The notes below the pieces were generated by a model. That model did no database searches. It worked only from the letters and a program-made list of their open reading frames with translations, and was not told where the DNA came from. Shown here piece after piece: positions 1 to 9,391 of a stretch of DNA of 64,000 nt; positions within the stretch are counted from its first letter, which is position 1, and the number at the start of each line of letters is the position of its first letter. The stretch comes from JADJRH01 sp046351455 (GTDB lineage Bacteria > Myxococcota_A > Polyangia > Polyangiales > Polyangiaceae): the NCBI GenBank assembly GCA_046351455.1, contig JAXLYM010000012.1:1-64000 (forward strand). The letters are read 5' to 3'. A program made the position numbers and the translations under genes.

Positions 1-1399
1 TGCTGCCGCCCATCGGCTCGTCGCCCTCCACCGCCTTGCCGTAGACGTGCGCCCAGAGGCGCGTCCCGTCGGCGCGCTGGAGCTGGATCTCGTCCTCGTA
101 CACGCCGCCGGTCGCGAGCTTCGCGTAGCCCTCGTCGCCGACGCGATCGAAGGTCTCCTCGTCGACGTAGTAGACGCGGGTCGGCATCGAGATGAGCGCG
201 TCGGGCGCGAAGCCGAGCATCTCCTCCATGCGGCGGTTGGCCCACACGATCACGCGATCGCGCACGAAGATGATGCCGATGTTCGCGTTGGCGAGGATGG
301 TCGCCTGGACGCGCGCGAGGTGACGCAGCTCCTCGCCGCGCTCGTCCGCGATCGCGAGGGCGCGCGCGCGGCTCGACGTGAGGACCCACGTGAACAGCGT
401 GACCAGGAGGGCCGCCGCGACGCCCGCGACGCCCACGGGCCAGGTGCGCGCGTACGCGGAGTGCTCGACGATGCCCTCGCGACCGCCCGCGACGACGAGC
501 CAGCGGTGGCCGCCGAATTCGATCGTGCGCCGCACGTGCATCGCGGACTGCTCCGCGCGGTGCTCCTGCTCGCTGAACGAGTCGTACATGAGCGCGGCGT
601 GGTCGGCCTCGTCGCCGTCGAAGATCTCCAGGTCGAGATCGCTCGCCTTCTCGCCGAGGACGCCCTCCATGAAGTCGTTCGTGCGGAAGGGCGCGTAGGC
701 CCATCCGTGGAGCTGCGCGCGCCGCTCCTCCACCGTCTTCGGCGTGGCCGCGACGCGGTAGACCGGCACGTACATCAGGAAGCCGGCCTGCGGGTTGACG
801 TTCGTCTCCTGCAGCAGCAGCACCTTCCCGGTGACGGCCGTCGTCGCGTCGTCGCGCGCGCGCTGGAGCGCCGTCCGCCGCGTGATCTCGGAGTACATGT
901 CGAAGCTGAACGCGCGCAGGTTCCGGTCGCGGAACGGCTCCAGGTAGACGATGGACGTGTACAGATCGCGCTCGCCCGGCGGCCGGATCGCGTAGTCGGG
1001 GAAGCCCTCCGCGCGGATCTTGGCGACGTGCTCGTCCAGCTTCTCGGGCGAGATCGCGATCGCGAAGCCGACGCCCTGGATCCCCGGGAAGCGCTCGCCG
1101 AGCAGGAGCGACGCGACGTAGTTCTTGAACTCCTCGCGCGTCACCTCGCCGGAGGCGTTGAAGAGGCCGCGCGCCCCGTAGAGCACCACCTCGTACGCGC
1201 GGAGCCGCTGCACGATGCGCTCCTGCGCGTCGCGCACGCGGAAGTCGAAGTACGATCGGATCTCGCGATCCGCGTTGCGATAGGCCCCGAGCCACGCCGC
1301 GTACGCCGCGATCAGCGAGACCGCCAGCACGCCGAGGGGCAACCACCTCGACGCCGTGAGCGGCGCGCGCGACGGCCGGGATGCGCGTTCTGCTGGCAA
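1..1399 (-). CDS. CHASE-PAS sensor protein, C-terminus cut by window edge
   Basis: This is the N-terminal 466 residues of a membrane sensor. A TTG start at 1399 is chosen because an in-frame TGA lies just upstream and a GAGG sits a few bases before it. A first membrane segment lies at about residues 18-38. It is followed by an extracytoplasmic CHASE domain with ERFPGIQGVGFA, GERDLYTSIVYLEP and GFLMYVPVY, then a second membrane segment at about 315-335. A PAS domain (ILANANIGIIFV, WANRRMEEMLGF) runs into the edge. CHASE domains sense small extracellular ligands. The output domain, such as histidine kinase or diguanylate cyclase, lies outside the window and cannot be named. Confidence 0.85.
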   Translation of the reverse strand, partial: MPAERASRPSRAPLTASRWLPLGVLAVSLIAAYAAWLGAYRNADREIRSYFDFRVRDAQERIVQRLRAYEVVLYGARGLFNASGEVTREEFKNYVASLLLGERFPGIQGVGFAIAISPEKLDEHVAKIRAEGFPDYAIRPPGERDLYTSIVYLEPFRDRNLRAFSFDMYSEITRRTALQRARDDATTAVTGKVLLLQETNVNPQAGFLMYVPVYRVAATPKTVEERRAQLHGWAYAPFRTNDFMEGVLGEKASDLDLEIFDGDEADHAALMYDSFSEQEHRAEQSAMHVRRTIEFGGHRWLVVAGGREGIVEHSAYARTWPVGVAGVAAALLVTLFTWVLTSSRARALAIADERGEELRHLARVQATILANANIGIIFVRDRVIVWANRRMEEMLGFAPDALISMPTRVYYVDEETFDRVGDEGYAKLATGGVYEDEIQLQRADGTRLWAHVYGKAVEGDEPMGGS

Positions 1400-1453
1400 G
1401 AGACCTCAGGATCGACGCTAACACGCTGCGCGCTCACGGCACGCGCAGGGATT

Positions 1454-2674
1454 TCACGCTCCGAGGATCTCCCGCACCGTGTCGATGTCGGCGGCGGCGG
1501 TGTCGACGAGCACCACGTCCTTCACCGCGAGCGTGTCGCGGCCGCGCACCGAATGAAAGCGTTTCCCTTCGGCGGCGCGGCGGCGCACCACGCGGCACGG
1601 CGCGCGCTCCTCGACCTCGAAGACGAACGCGCCGTCGAGCTTGGGGCCGACCGTCACCTCCGCCGTGAGGCGCAGCTCCTCGTCCACTCGGTACGCCGAT
1701 CGCACGCCGTCGTGCGTCGACTGGATCGCGACGAGGGGCGCCGACAGCGCGCTCGTGGAGAACGACTCGTCGAGCTCCAGCGCGCCGCCCACCTTCTGCG
1801 CCACGCGCTGATCGAACATACGCATCACCACGCGGACGCGCGGGTTCATGCGCTTCGAGTCGAGGGCGATCTCCAGGTTCGCGAGGTCGTTCGACGTCGC
1901 GCACACGACGGCCTTCGCGCGGTCCACGCCGCACTCCACGAGCAGCTCGTCGCGGCGCGCGTCGCCGATGTGCACCGGCACGCCCATGCGCCGCACGATG
2001 TCGAGGAACGGCCCCTCCGCGTCCGACTCGATCGCGACGACCTCTTCGTGGAGGCGCATCAGCTCCTCGACGACGCGGTAGCCGACGTGCCCGAGGCCGC
2101 ACACCACCACGTGATCGCGCATCTGATCGGTCATGATCGCATCCCACACCTTGCGGCGCGCGTCGTCGTCGAAGACGGTCGCCGCGGCCTTCACGAGCCC
2201 CTGCGCGACGAGCACGACGCCGACCATCGGCGTGAGCCACGTGAGCGCGCGTCCGATCGGGCGCGCCGGCAGGCTGTCCACCGGCTCGAAGAAGAGCTGC
2301 CGGTACACGCGGTAGAGCGAGTCCTGGAAATCGCCGAGCGCCTCGCCCGCGCGGCCGATGTCCCACCGGAGCACCACCGTCGCGATCACGAGGTACGCCG
2401 CCACGACGAGCACCGGCGCGAGCACGCGCCGGCTGAAATGCGCCGTCGCGTACGCGAGGATCCGGACGAAGCGGAGCGCGCGCGAGATCCGGAGGTGCCG
2501 CAGCCGTCGCTTTTGTAAGGCGATCGCGTGCGTGCGCGCCTCCTCGGGCGAGAGCGCGAGCGCGGCCTCCGCGGACGGAGGCTCGGCCGCGCCGCGCGGA
2601 GGCGTCCTGCGAAGCGCTTGTTTTTGAGGGGATCGAGGGGTGGAGGGAGGCGTGCGGGGCCCGGTCGTGCGCAC
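1454..2674 (-). CDS. TrkA-N (RCK) domain membrane protein, channel-like without a recognisable filter
   Basis: The protein has 406 residues. After a long basic N-terminus come two hydrophobic segments (about 86-103 and 143-165). A cytoplasmic Rossmann domain follows, with the dinucleotide motif GLGHVG at 193-198, and then a TrkA-C-like tail. This is the plan of a two-TM ligand-gated potassium channel subunit. The pore loop between the helices, however, reads LFFEPVDSLP and has no TVGYGD-type filter. It may be a regulatory subunit or a diverged channel. The start is a GTG with no clear ribosome site, so the N-terminus is uncertain. It lies upstream of the CHASE sensor on the same strand. Confidence 0.8.
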   Translation of the reverse strand: MRTTGPRTPPSTPRSPQKQALRRTPPRGAAEPPSAEAALALSPEEARTHAIALQKRRLRHLRISRALRFVRILAYATAHFSRRVLAPVLVVAAYLVIATVVLRWDIGRAGEALGDFQDSLYRVYRQLFFEPVDSLPARPIGRALTWLTPMVGVVLVAQGLVKAAATVFDDDARRKVWDAIMTDQMRDHVVVCGLGHVGYRVVEELMRLHEEVVAIESDAEGPFLDIVRRMGVPVHIGDARRDELLVECGVDRAKAVVCATSNDLANLEIALDSKRMNPRVRVVMRMFDQRVAQKVGGALELDESFSTSALSAPLVAIQSTHDGVRSAYRVDEELRLTAEVTVGPKLDGAFVFEVEERAPCRVVRRRAAEGKRFHSVRGRDTLAVKDVVLVDTAAADIDTVREILGA

Positions 2675-2696
2675 GTTCGGACCCCGCGGGGGACGA

Positions 2697-4790
2697 CTAC
2701 TCGTCCTCTTCGGTCGCCTTGAAGCCGCTGTCCTTGATGACCTTGTCCTGGACCATCGGCGGACAGATTTCGAGGTGCGAGACGGCCATGCCGAAGGTGC
2801 CCTTGCCCTGCGTCATGCTCTTCAGCTTCGACTCGTACTCGAGCACCTCCGCGAGGGGCACGTACGCGTTCACGATCGTGAGATCGTCGACCGAGTCGGT
2901 GCCGAGGATGCGGCCGCGGCGGCTGTTGATGTCGCCGATGACGTCGCCCGTCGCGGTCTGCGGCACCGTGACCGAGAGCTTCACGATCGGCTCCAGGATG
3001 ACGGCGTGGCACTGCGCGGCGGCCGCCTTGAACGCCTTCGATCCGGCCATCTGGAAGGCCGCGTCGGAGGAGTCGACGTCGTGGTACTTGCCGTCGTACA
3101 CGCGCACCTTCACGTCGATCATCGGGAAGCCGGCGAGGAAGCCGCGCGCCATCGACTTGACGATGCCCTTCTCGACCGAGGGGATAAACTGGCGCGGGAT
3201 CGCGCCGCCGACGACCGCGTCCTCGTACACGAAGCCGCCGCCGCGCGGCATCGGCTCCATGTCGATGTAGCAGACGCCGAACTGGCCGTGACCGCCGGAC
3301 TGCTTCTTGTGCTTGCCCTCGATGCCGGTGACCTTCTTCGTGATGGTCTCCTTGTAGGCGATGTGCGGCGGGCCGAGGCGGCAGTCGATCCCGATGCGGC
3401 GGCGGATGCGCTCGACCGTGATCTCCAGGTGCAGCGAGCCGAGGCCGGAGACGACCATCTCCCGCGTCGTCTCTTCCTGACCGACGTGCAGGCCCGGATC
3501 CTCCTCCGCGAGGCGGTGCAGCGCGGTCGCGACCTTGTCCTCGCCGCCCTTCGCCTCGAACTTCACGCCGCGGGAGAAGAGGGGAGGCGGCAGCTCGGGG
3601 AAGGCGTAGTTGAAGGGGTTCCGCTCGTCGCACAGCGTGTTCATCGTGCGCGTCGACTTGAGCTTCGGGAGCGCGACGATGTCGCCCGCGGCGGCCACGT
3701 CGAGCTGCTTCATCTCCTTGCCGATCGCGTAGGCGATCTTGCCGAGGCGCTCGCTGTTGCCGGTCTGCGAGTTGAGGACCGAGCTGTCCGGCTTGAGGTT
3801 GCCGGAGAGCACGCGCACCCAGGATGTGAGGCCCGCGTGCTGATCCCACGTCGTCTTGAACACGAAGGCCGCGAGCGGCGCGTCCGCGGTCGGGGCGCGC
3901 TCGATGGGGGCCGCGCCGGCCTTGTTCGTCGCGGCGCCCTTGAACGGCGCGTGCGCGTGCGGCGCGGGCACGAGCTCCACGATCGCGTCGAGGAGCGCCG
4001 CGATGCCGGCCGGCTTCGTGCCGGACGCGAAGTACACCGGGTAGAGCTGCTTCGCGCTGATGGCGGCGCGGAGGCCCTTCTCCAGCTCTTCCTGCGTGAG
4101 GTCGCCCTCGGTCAGGTACTTCTCGGTGAGGTCGTCGTTGGTGCCGGCCACGTCGTCGACGAGGCGCGCGCGGCCGTCGTCGACCGCCTTCTTCGCGTTC
4201 GCGGGGACCGCCGCGGCGGCGACGCCGGGGGCCTCGGCCTTGCCGAGGTACGCCTTGCCGGACCGGAGCGTGATCACGCCGTCGAACGCGGGCCCTTCGC
4301 CGAGGCGCGCTTCCATCACGCACACGGGGACCTTGAGGCGGTTCTTCACCTCGTGGACGGCGTCGTCGGGCTTCGTGTTCTCGGCGTCGACCTTGGTCAC
4401 GACGACGAGCGCCGGGATGCCGATCTCACGGGTCCACGCGAAGACGCGCTCCGTGATCGGCTGCACGCCGTCCTTGCCGCTGACGACGAGGATCGCCGCG
4501 TCCACCGCGCCGAGCGCGAGGCGCGTGTCGGCGAGGAAGCTGCCCTCTCCGGGGGTGTCGACGACGTTGATCTTCTTGCCGCCCCAAGACAGGCTCGCGA
4601 CGCTCGTTTCGAGCGAACAGGCATGCTCCTTTTCTTCGATCGATTCGTCGAGGATGCTCGATTTGTCATCGACCTTGCCGAGCTTGGGCGTCGCCTTCGC
4701 GACGTACAGCATCGCCTCAGCGAGCTGCGTCTTGCCTGAGCCCTTGTGGCCGATGATCGCTACGTTCCGAATGTCGTCCGGCGCAAACAT
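2697..4790 (-). CDS. Elongation factor G-like GTPase (EF-G2 type)
   Basis: The 697 residues match the full EF-G length. The G domain has a P-loop GHKGSGKT at 14-21, DTPG as G3 and TKVD in place of the usual NKxD. Later parts carry the EF-G signature KHKKQSGGHGQFG and a domain V ending in MTQGKGTFGM. The P-loop differs from the GHVDAGKT of housekeeping fusA and resembles the paralogous EF-G2 group, whose role is poorly defined. No ribosomal protein genes or tuf lie alongside, unlike the str operon, which also argues for a paralog. The start codon ATG at 4790 agrees with the family start. Confidence 0.88.
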   Translation of the reverse strand: MFAPDDIRNVAIIGHKGSGKTQLAEAMLYVAKATPKLGKVDDKSSILDESIEEKEHACSLETSVASLSWGGKKINVVDTPGEGSFLADTRLALGAVDAAILVVSGKDGVQPITERVFAWTREIGIPALVVVTKVDAENTKPDDAVHEVKNRLKVPVCVMEARLGEGPAFDGVITLRSGKAYLGKAEAPGVAAAAVPANAKKAVDDGRARLVDDVAGTNDDLTEKYLTEGDLTQEELEKGLRAAISAKQLYPVYFASGTKPAGIAALLDAIVELVPAPHAHAPFKGAATNKAGAAPIERAPTADAPLAAFVFKTTWDQHAGLTSWVRVLSGNLKPDSSVLNSQTGNSERLGKIAYAIGKEMKQLDVAAAGDIVALPKLKSTRTMNTLCDERNPFNYAFPELPPPLFSRGVKFEAKGGEDKVATALHRLAEEDPGLHVGQEETTREMVVSGLGSLHLEITVERIRRRIGIDCRLGPPHIAYKETITKKVTGIEGKHKKQSGGHGQFGVCYIDMEPMPRGGGFVYEDAVVGGAIPRQFIPSVEKGIVKSMARGFLAGFPMIDVKVRVYDGKYHDVDSSDAAFQMAGSKAFKAAAAQCHAVILEPIVKLSVTVPQTATGDVIGDINSRRGRILGTDSVDDLTIVNAYVPLAEVLEYESKLKSMTQGKGTFGMAVSHLEICPPMVQDKVIKDSGFKATEEDE

Positions 4791-4944
4791 GGTCGGGACG
4801 TGATAGCAACGGCCGCCCGTGACGAGAAGCCCCCATCAAGAGGGCGCTTCAATTTCGTGAAACCACGTGGTGTTCGCGACGCGCAGGCCCTTCGTTCGCC
4901 CGTGCTCCCTTTGCACGGCGCGTCGTCGCGAGGCCGGGCGGCCT

Positions 4945-5682
4945 TCAAATCCCGTTCAGATCGCGCCAGGTGGCTCCGTTCGGATCCACGCGGCCGTCCG
5001 GCTCCTTCCCCATCGCTTTCTGGAGCTCCACGATCGCGGCGGTCGTGCGCGGCCCGAGGAGCCCGTCCGACGGCCCTGCGTCGAACCCGCGCGCGACGAG
5101 CATCGCCTGTACGCGCGCGACGTCGGTGAGCTGGTTCGGCGCGCCCGGTCCGACGGCCTTCTCGATCGCGATGGGCGAGGCGCCCGGCCCGAGGTGGGTC
5201 GTCCCGTCGCTCTCCACGAGCCACAGGAGCACGGAGGCGGCGGCCCGGAAGAACTCCGCGTGGCGCGGTTTGTCGCCGTCCCAGAGATCGAAGTGCCCGG
5301 TCGCGTCGGCCCACCCCTTCACCTGAAAGCCGATGATCCCGCGCTTGCCGACGAACGTCGCAGGCACGCTGTCGGCCGGGACTTGCCGGATGTCCTCGAA
5401 GTGGGGCGGACCGTACGTGTCGCGCAGGTACGCGTCGATCTCGGCCACGCGGTACGCGTACCGGAGCCCGTCGAGGCCGGTCACGGTGGAGAGCCCCTTG
5501 AGCCCTTGCGGGATCGGGTGCCCCCCGTAGTTCAGCGACCGCGACAGCCGGATGACGCACGTGTTCTGGATCCACGAGGCGTCCGCGCCGCCGCCGATGA
5601 TCTTCTTCGCCTCCGGAGCCTCCCCCGAAGGCGCCGGATAGACGTTCCACATCCGCTCGAACCCGGAAAGCTTCCGCGTCAT
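4945..5682 (-). CDS. Tae4-like peptidoglycan amidase with C-terminal peptidoglycan-binding domain
   Basis: The protein has 245 residues from the ATG at 5682, where AGGAG lies 13 bases upstream. The open frame continues to 5877, but that extension is unlike the family. Residues 1-160 match Tae4 amidase effectors of type VI secretion, which cut the D-Glu/mDAP bond of peptide stems. The nucleophile region is NTCVIRLSRSLNY (Cys42), and GWADATGHFDLWDG carries His130. The third catalytic residue is unclear. Residues 183-240 form a PG_binding_1-like domain (VQAMLVARGFDAGPSDGLLG). There is no signal peptide and no Tai4-like immunity gene beside it. It could be a secreted effector or a self-lytic enzyme. 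Confidence 0.8.
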   Translation of the reverse strand: MTRKLSGFERMWNVYPAPSGEAPEAKKIIGGGADASWIQNTCVIRLSRSLNYGGHPIPQGLKGLSTVTGLDGLRYAYRVAEIDAYLRDTYGPPHFEDIRQVPADSVPATFVGKRGIIGFQVKGWADATGHFDLWDGDKPRHAEFFRAAASVLLWLVESDGTTHLGPGASPIAIEKAVGPGAPNQLTDVARVQAMLVARGFDAGPSDGLLGPRTTAAIVELQKAMGKEPDGRVDPNGATWRDLNGI

Positions 5683-5946
5683 GCGCGGGAGACTACTCCT
5701 CTTCGCCCGCGATTCGCGCACAAACCTGGGAGCATCCTCGCTGACTGGCCTGAGCTTCTGAGTCTCGGACGTGATGCAGTAGGCTGTCACATGGAATGCG
5801 CCCTGTAGACCCTTGCGGCAGGCGGCCGTGCGCGACTTGGTCATCGAGACGGTCTGTCGCACGTGCTTGAGATCCACGGCCTGCGGGGGCCGAGAACGGC
5901 TCGATCGCCGGGTTGAGCTTGTGCTCCGCGCCTCCCACGAACGACT

Positions 5947-7437
5947 ATGCTCGATTCGATGTCGGCGATCGACGACGCGCGCATGGACAAGGTTGACAGC
6001 GCCGAGAGCGAGGAGCGCTACCGCGCCATCTTCGAGCTGTGCCCGCTCGCCGCTTGTGTGTACGAGCTCTCGACGCTGCGGCTGCTCGCCGTCAACGAGG
6101 CGATGGTGCGGCAGTACGGCTACGAACGCGAAGAGCTGCTGGAGCTCAGCCTGCTCGACATCCTCGCCGCGAGCGACCGCGAGATCGCGCGGGACTTCGT
6201 CGAGGACATCCGCGCCGGCCGCGTGCAGGGTCCGTCACGTCACGATCGCCTGTGGCGCCACCGCCGGAAGGACGGCGTCGAGATCGACGTGGACATGATC
6301 GGCACGCCGCTGGTCTACGGCGGTCGGCCGGCGCGGCTCGTGCTGCAGCAGGACGTGACCGAGCGAATGCGCGCCGCGCAGGAGCTGGCGGCCGCCTCCG
6401 AAGCGTGGAGACGCTCGGAGTCGCACAAGAGCGCGATCTTGAACAACATGCTCGATGGGCTGGTGACGCTCGACGCCGCGGGGATCATCGAGTCGGTGAA
6501 CAAGGCCGCCGAGACCATCTTCGGCTTCCCCGCGGCGCAGCTCATCCACCGCCCGTTCGCGGCGCTGTTCGCGGGGCCCGAGCTCACGAAGGACGCGCTG
6601 TTCACGCGCGCTCTCGGCTGCGTCACCGAGTGGTCCGGCGTCCACCGCGACGGCCACGTCTTCCCGTTCGAGCTCTCGCTCTTCCGCCTCGAGAGCCTCC
6701 GGGGCAGCGGCTTCGCGGCGGTCGTGCGCGACGTGTCGGAGCGCTACGAGGTCGAGCGCCTCAAGTCCGAGTTCGTCTCGATCGTGAGCCACGAGCTGCG
6801 CACGCCGCTCACCGCGATGCGCGGTTCGATCGGGTTGCTCGTCGGCGGCGTGCTCGGCGAGCTGTCGGACGACGTGATGGAGATGCTCGGGATCGCCGAG
6901 CGCAACACCATCCGCCTCATCGCGATCGTGAACGACATCCTGCACCTGGAGCGCCTGCAAAGAGGCCACCCGGACATCCACTTCACGACCGTCGTCACGA
7001 GCGACATCGTCCGCCGCGCCGTCGAGAGCGTGAAGGGGCTCGCCGACGAGCAGCGCGTCCGGATCGAGGTGACGAGCTGCGACGAGGATCTGCGCGGCGA
7101 CGCGGACAAGCTCGTGCAGGTGCTCGTGAACCTCCTCTCGAACGCCATCAAGTTCTCCCCGCGGGAGGGGCGCGTCCAGGTGATCGCGCACGCCGAGCCG
7201 CACGCGGTGCTCTTCAGCGTCGAGGATCAAGGACGCGGCGTCCCGGACACCCACCGGCACCTCATCTTCGAGCGATTTCATCAGGTCCAGGCCGCCGATT
7301 CGCGCGAGAAGGGCGGCACTGGCCTCGGCCTCCCGATCAGCAAGGCCATCATCGAGCAGCACGGCGGATCGATGGGCGTGGAGAGCGAGCTCGGCGTGGG
7401 CTCGACGTTCTGGTTCCGTGTTCCCCGCAGCGCGTGA
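5947..7437 (+). CDS. PAS-PAS sensor histidine kinase
   Basis: This is a soluble 496-residue kinase. PAS domain 1 spans about residues 20-140 and ends in the typical VLQQDVTER. PAS domain 2 spans about 160-268 (LNNMLDGLVTLDAAG ... RDVSERYE). The HisKA dimerisation helix has SHELRTPLTAMRGS with the phospho-acceptor His282. The HATPase domain shows LVNLLSNAIKFS (N box), DQGRGV (G1) and GGTGLGLPIS (G2). No membrane segment is visible, so it senses an intracellular cue. No response regulator lies next to it, so it is an orphan kinase. It is divergent from the Tae4-like gene across a 264-base gap. Confidence 0.93.
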   Translation: MLDSMSAIDDARMDKVDSAESEERYRAIFELCPLAACVYELSTLRLLAVNEAMVRQYGYEREELLELSLLDILAASDREIARDFVEDIRAGRVQGPSRHDRLWRHRRKDGVEIDVDMIGTPLVYGGRPARLVLQQDVTERMRAAQELAAASEAWRRSESHKSAILNNMLDGLVTLDAAGIIESVNKAAETIFGFPAAQLIHRPFAALFAGPELTKDALFTRALGCVTEWSGVHRDGHVFPFELSLFRLESLRGSGFAAVVRDVSERYEVERLKSEFVSIVSHELRTPLTAMRGSIGLLVGGVLGELSDDVMEMLGIAERNTIRLIAIVNDILHLERLQRGHPDIHFTTVVTSDIVRRAVESVKGLADEQRVRIEVTSCDEDLRGDADKLVQVLVNLLSNAIKFSPREGRVQVIAHAEPHAVLFSVEDQGRGVPDTHRHLIFERFHQVQAADSREKGGTGLGLPISKAIIEQHGGSMGVESELGVGSTFWFRVPRSA

Positions 7438-7459
7438 GCTCGCCGTTACTCTCTTCGGC

Positions 7460-8116
7460 TCAGGTCACGATGAAGGCGATGGACGCGACGTGGAGCGCGC
7501 TGCCCGCGAGGACGAAGCCGTGCCAGACCGCGTGCGTCCAGCGCCTCTTGTCCGCGAGAAAGAAAGGCACTCCGGCGGTGTAGGCGACGCCTCCGAGCAA
7601 GAGGAGCCAGAGCGACGCGGCGGAGAGCGAGGACCACGCGATCGGCAAGAGCAGGAGTCCGAGCCAGCCGGAGCCGAGATAAAGGCCCATCGAGAGGCGC
7701 GTGAAATGGCGCAGCGGGGTGGCCTCGACCACGATTCCGGCCGTCGCGATCGACCAGACCACACCGAAGATCGTCCAGCCCAACCAGCCGCGAACCGCGC
7801 AGAGGGCGAACGGCGTGTACGTGCCGGCGATGAGCAGGTGAATCGCGCAGTGGTCGACGATCTGCAACACCGCCTTTGCGCGCGTCCGTCGCGCGGGCAT
7901 CGCGTGGTAGACCGTCGACGAGACATAGAGCAGCACGAGGCTCGCGCCGAACACCAAGACGGCGCCGATCGCGGTCGAGCTGCCGCGGGCCGAGACGGCG
8001 GCGACCAGGACGACGAGCGCGACCATCGCGAGGAGCGCCCCGATCCCGTGCGTCAGCGCGTGAACGATCTCCTCGGCGATCGTGGGGCGCGGCGCGGCGT
8101 CGGGGGTCGCTTTCAT
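7460..8116 (-). CDS. trhA: Hemolysin III / PAQR family membrane protein (TrhA-like)
   Basis: The 218-residue protein has seven hydrophobic segments. It carries the PAQR motifs EEIVHALTHGIG at the N-terminus, SSTVYHAMP after the second helix, DHCAIHLLIAGTYTPF in the middle, and HAVWHGFVLAGSALH at the C-terminus. The conserved Ser, Asp and His residues of these motifs form a zinc site in PAQR proteins. Bacterial members have been linked to membrane fluidity homeostasis. The hemolysin name is historical. The gene ends 22 bases from the convergent histidine kinase gene. Confidence 0.9.
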   Translation of the reverse strand: MKATPDAAPRPTIAEEIVHALTHGIGALLAMVALVVLVAAVSARGSSTAIGAVLVFGASLVLLYVSSTVYHAMPARRTRAKAVLQIVDHCAIHLLIAGTYTPFALCAVRGWLGWTIFGVVWSIATAGIVVEATPLRHFTRLSMGLYLGSGWLGLLLLPIAWSSLSAASLWLLLLGGVAYTAGVPFFLADKRRWTHAVWHGFVLAGSALHVASIAFIVT

Positions 8117-8237
8117 CCCGTTCAGGATGCGTCACTCCGGAGCGCCGGACGGTCACGCCTCGGTCATGACGAGGCTAGAAGTTTTGACACACTCGGTCAG
8201 GACGCCGCTCCATGGATGCCAGTCCGGGGGGGCCCTC

Positions 8238-8258
8238 GCGGTCATGTTCCCGTCATGG
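8238..8258 (+). promoter_or_regulatory. Candidate shared regulatory motif, copy 1
   Basis: The 21 bases GCGGTCATG-N5-GTCATGG form a direct repeat of GTCATG with an 11-12 base period. They lie about 105 bases upstream of the lipoprotein gene at 8364. A copy identical at 18 of 21 positions lies at 9392-9412, just before the caspase-like gene. A related GGTCATGAC occurs at 8162. This may be a common operator; no function is proven. Confidence 0.35.
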
Positions 8259-8363
8259 TGCGGCGGCGCGGTCGCCCTTAAAACAAGGCTCATCAAGACG
8301 GCGCGCCCCACCGGACGCCGCGAAAAACAGAGCCTCTCACGCTTCCACTCAAGGAGACCTACC

Positions 8364-9377
8364 ATGAGCACGACCTCGATCCGCCTCTCGCTCGCCATCG
8401 TCGCCTCTCTCGCCTTCGTCCAGGGCTGCGTGGCCCCCGCCGTCGACTCCACCGCGGACGAGGACATCGGCGAGGCCGAACAAGCGGTCATCCCCTCGGG
8501 CGGCACGCTCACGATGCTCGACCACCGCAAGGTCTGCTCGCTCTTCGGATCCGGCCAGAACGGCGACTACGAGGCGAGCGGCGTCCAGGTGGTGGGGAGC
8601 GATCTCTACGTCATCTTCGACAACAAGAACCAGGTCGGCAAGATCCCATTCACGATGAACGCGAGCCCGAACAACTGGCTCTCCAACAACACCGCCACGT
8701 ACACGCCGGGGACCCTCCAAGGCACGCAGTGGGAGGCCATCACCTACGACAGCAACAACACCACGCATTTCTACACCATGCAGGAGGTCTTGCCGCCCGT
8801 GGTCGCCCAGCTCGACGGCTCGGGATCCGCGCAGAACGAGAGTTACACGACGCTCAGCGGAATGGGCTCGTTCGGCTCGTCCAATCACTACTTCGAGGGG
8901 CTCGCGTGGCTCCGCCAGAACAACAACGACTATCTCCTGGCCCTCTGCCAGAACGGCGGGTGCGGCGGCGCCAACTCCACCGCTCCGGCCACGTTGCGGG
9001 TGCTCGCGCAGTCCGGCTCCACGTGGGACTGGACCAACCAACAGACCATCACGCTCGCCCAGCCCGGCACCTCGACAGGCCCCTTCGCGAGCTACAACGA
9101 CGTCGCGCTCCGCTTCATTTCGGGCACATCGTACAAAATCGCGATCGTCTCGGCGGACTCGTCCAAGCTCTGGATCGGCGCGCTCGACGCGTCGACCTGG
9201 ACCCTCTCCACGGGGAACATCTACAGCTTCCCGACTGGCACGTACCCGAACATGGAGGGCGTCACGTTCCTCTCGGACACACAGATCGCGATGGTGTCCG
9301 ACTCCGGCAACACCGCCGGGACGAGCTGCCAGGACGGCACCAACGACGAGTCCGTCTTCATCTTCAGCGTCCCCTGA
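8364..9377 (+). CDS. Exported lipoprotein, probable beta-propeller
   Basis: The protein has 337 residues from the ATG at 8364, preceded by AAGGAG at 8351-8356. The signal peptide ends in a plausible lipobox (FVQGC). A short acidic linker (EDIGEAEQAV) follows, of a kind common in myxobacterial lipoproteins. The rest is rich in Asn, Thr and aromatic residues and has repeated blade-like segments, for example GSDLYVIFDNKNQVGKIPF, HYFEGLAWL and NMEGVTFLSDTQIAMVSDSG. This pattern recalls SdiA-regulated or phytase-like propellers, but the match is by eye only. No catalytic motif is recognised. It probably sits on the cell surface or in the periplasm. Confidence 0.7.
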   Translation: MSTTSIRLSLAIVASLAFVQGCVAPAVDSTADEDIGEAEQAVIPSGGTLTMLDHRKVCSLFGSGQNGDYEASGVQVVGSDLYVIFDNKNQVGKIPFTMNASPNNWLSNNTATYTPGTLQGTQWEAITYDSNNTTHFYTMQEVLPPVVAQLDGSGSAQNESYTTLSGMGSFGSSNHYFEGLAWLRQNNNDYLLALCQNGGCGGANSTAPATLRVLAQSGSTWDWTNQQTITLAQPGTSTGPFASYNDVALRFISGTSYKIAIVSADSSKLWIGALDASTWTLSTGNIYSFPTGTYPNMEGVTFLSDTQIAMVSDSGNTAGTSCQDGTNDESVFIFSVP

Positions 9378-9391
9378 ATCCCCCTCCGCGA

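Noticed and set aside
47..2518. An 823-codon + strand open frame at the left edge
   Set aside because: It lies antisense to the CHASE-PAS sensor and TrkA-N genes, which carry clear family motifs.
5693..5938. A small open frame next to the Tae4-like gene as a possible immunity protein
   Set aside because: The 81-residue product has no signal peptide, no Tai4-like sequence and is in the wrong orientation context; composition looks like noise.
8184..8213. TTGACA at 8184 as a sigma-70 promoter for the lipoprotein gene
   Set aside because: No -10-like hexamer occurs at 16-18 bases; the match at -35 alone is not enough.
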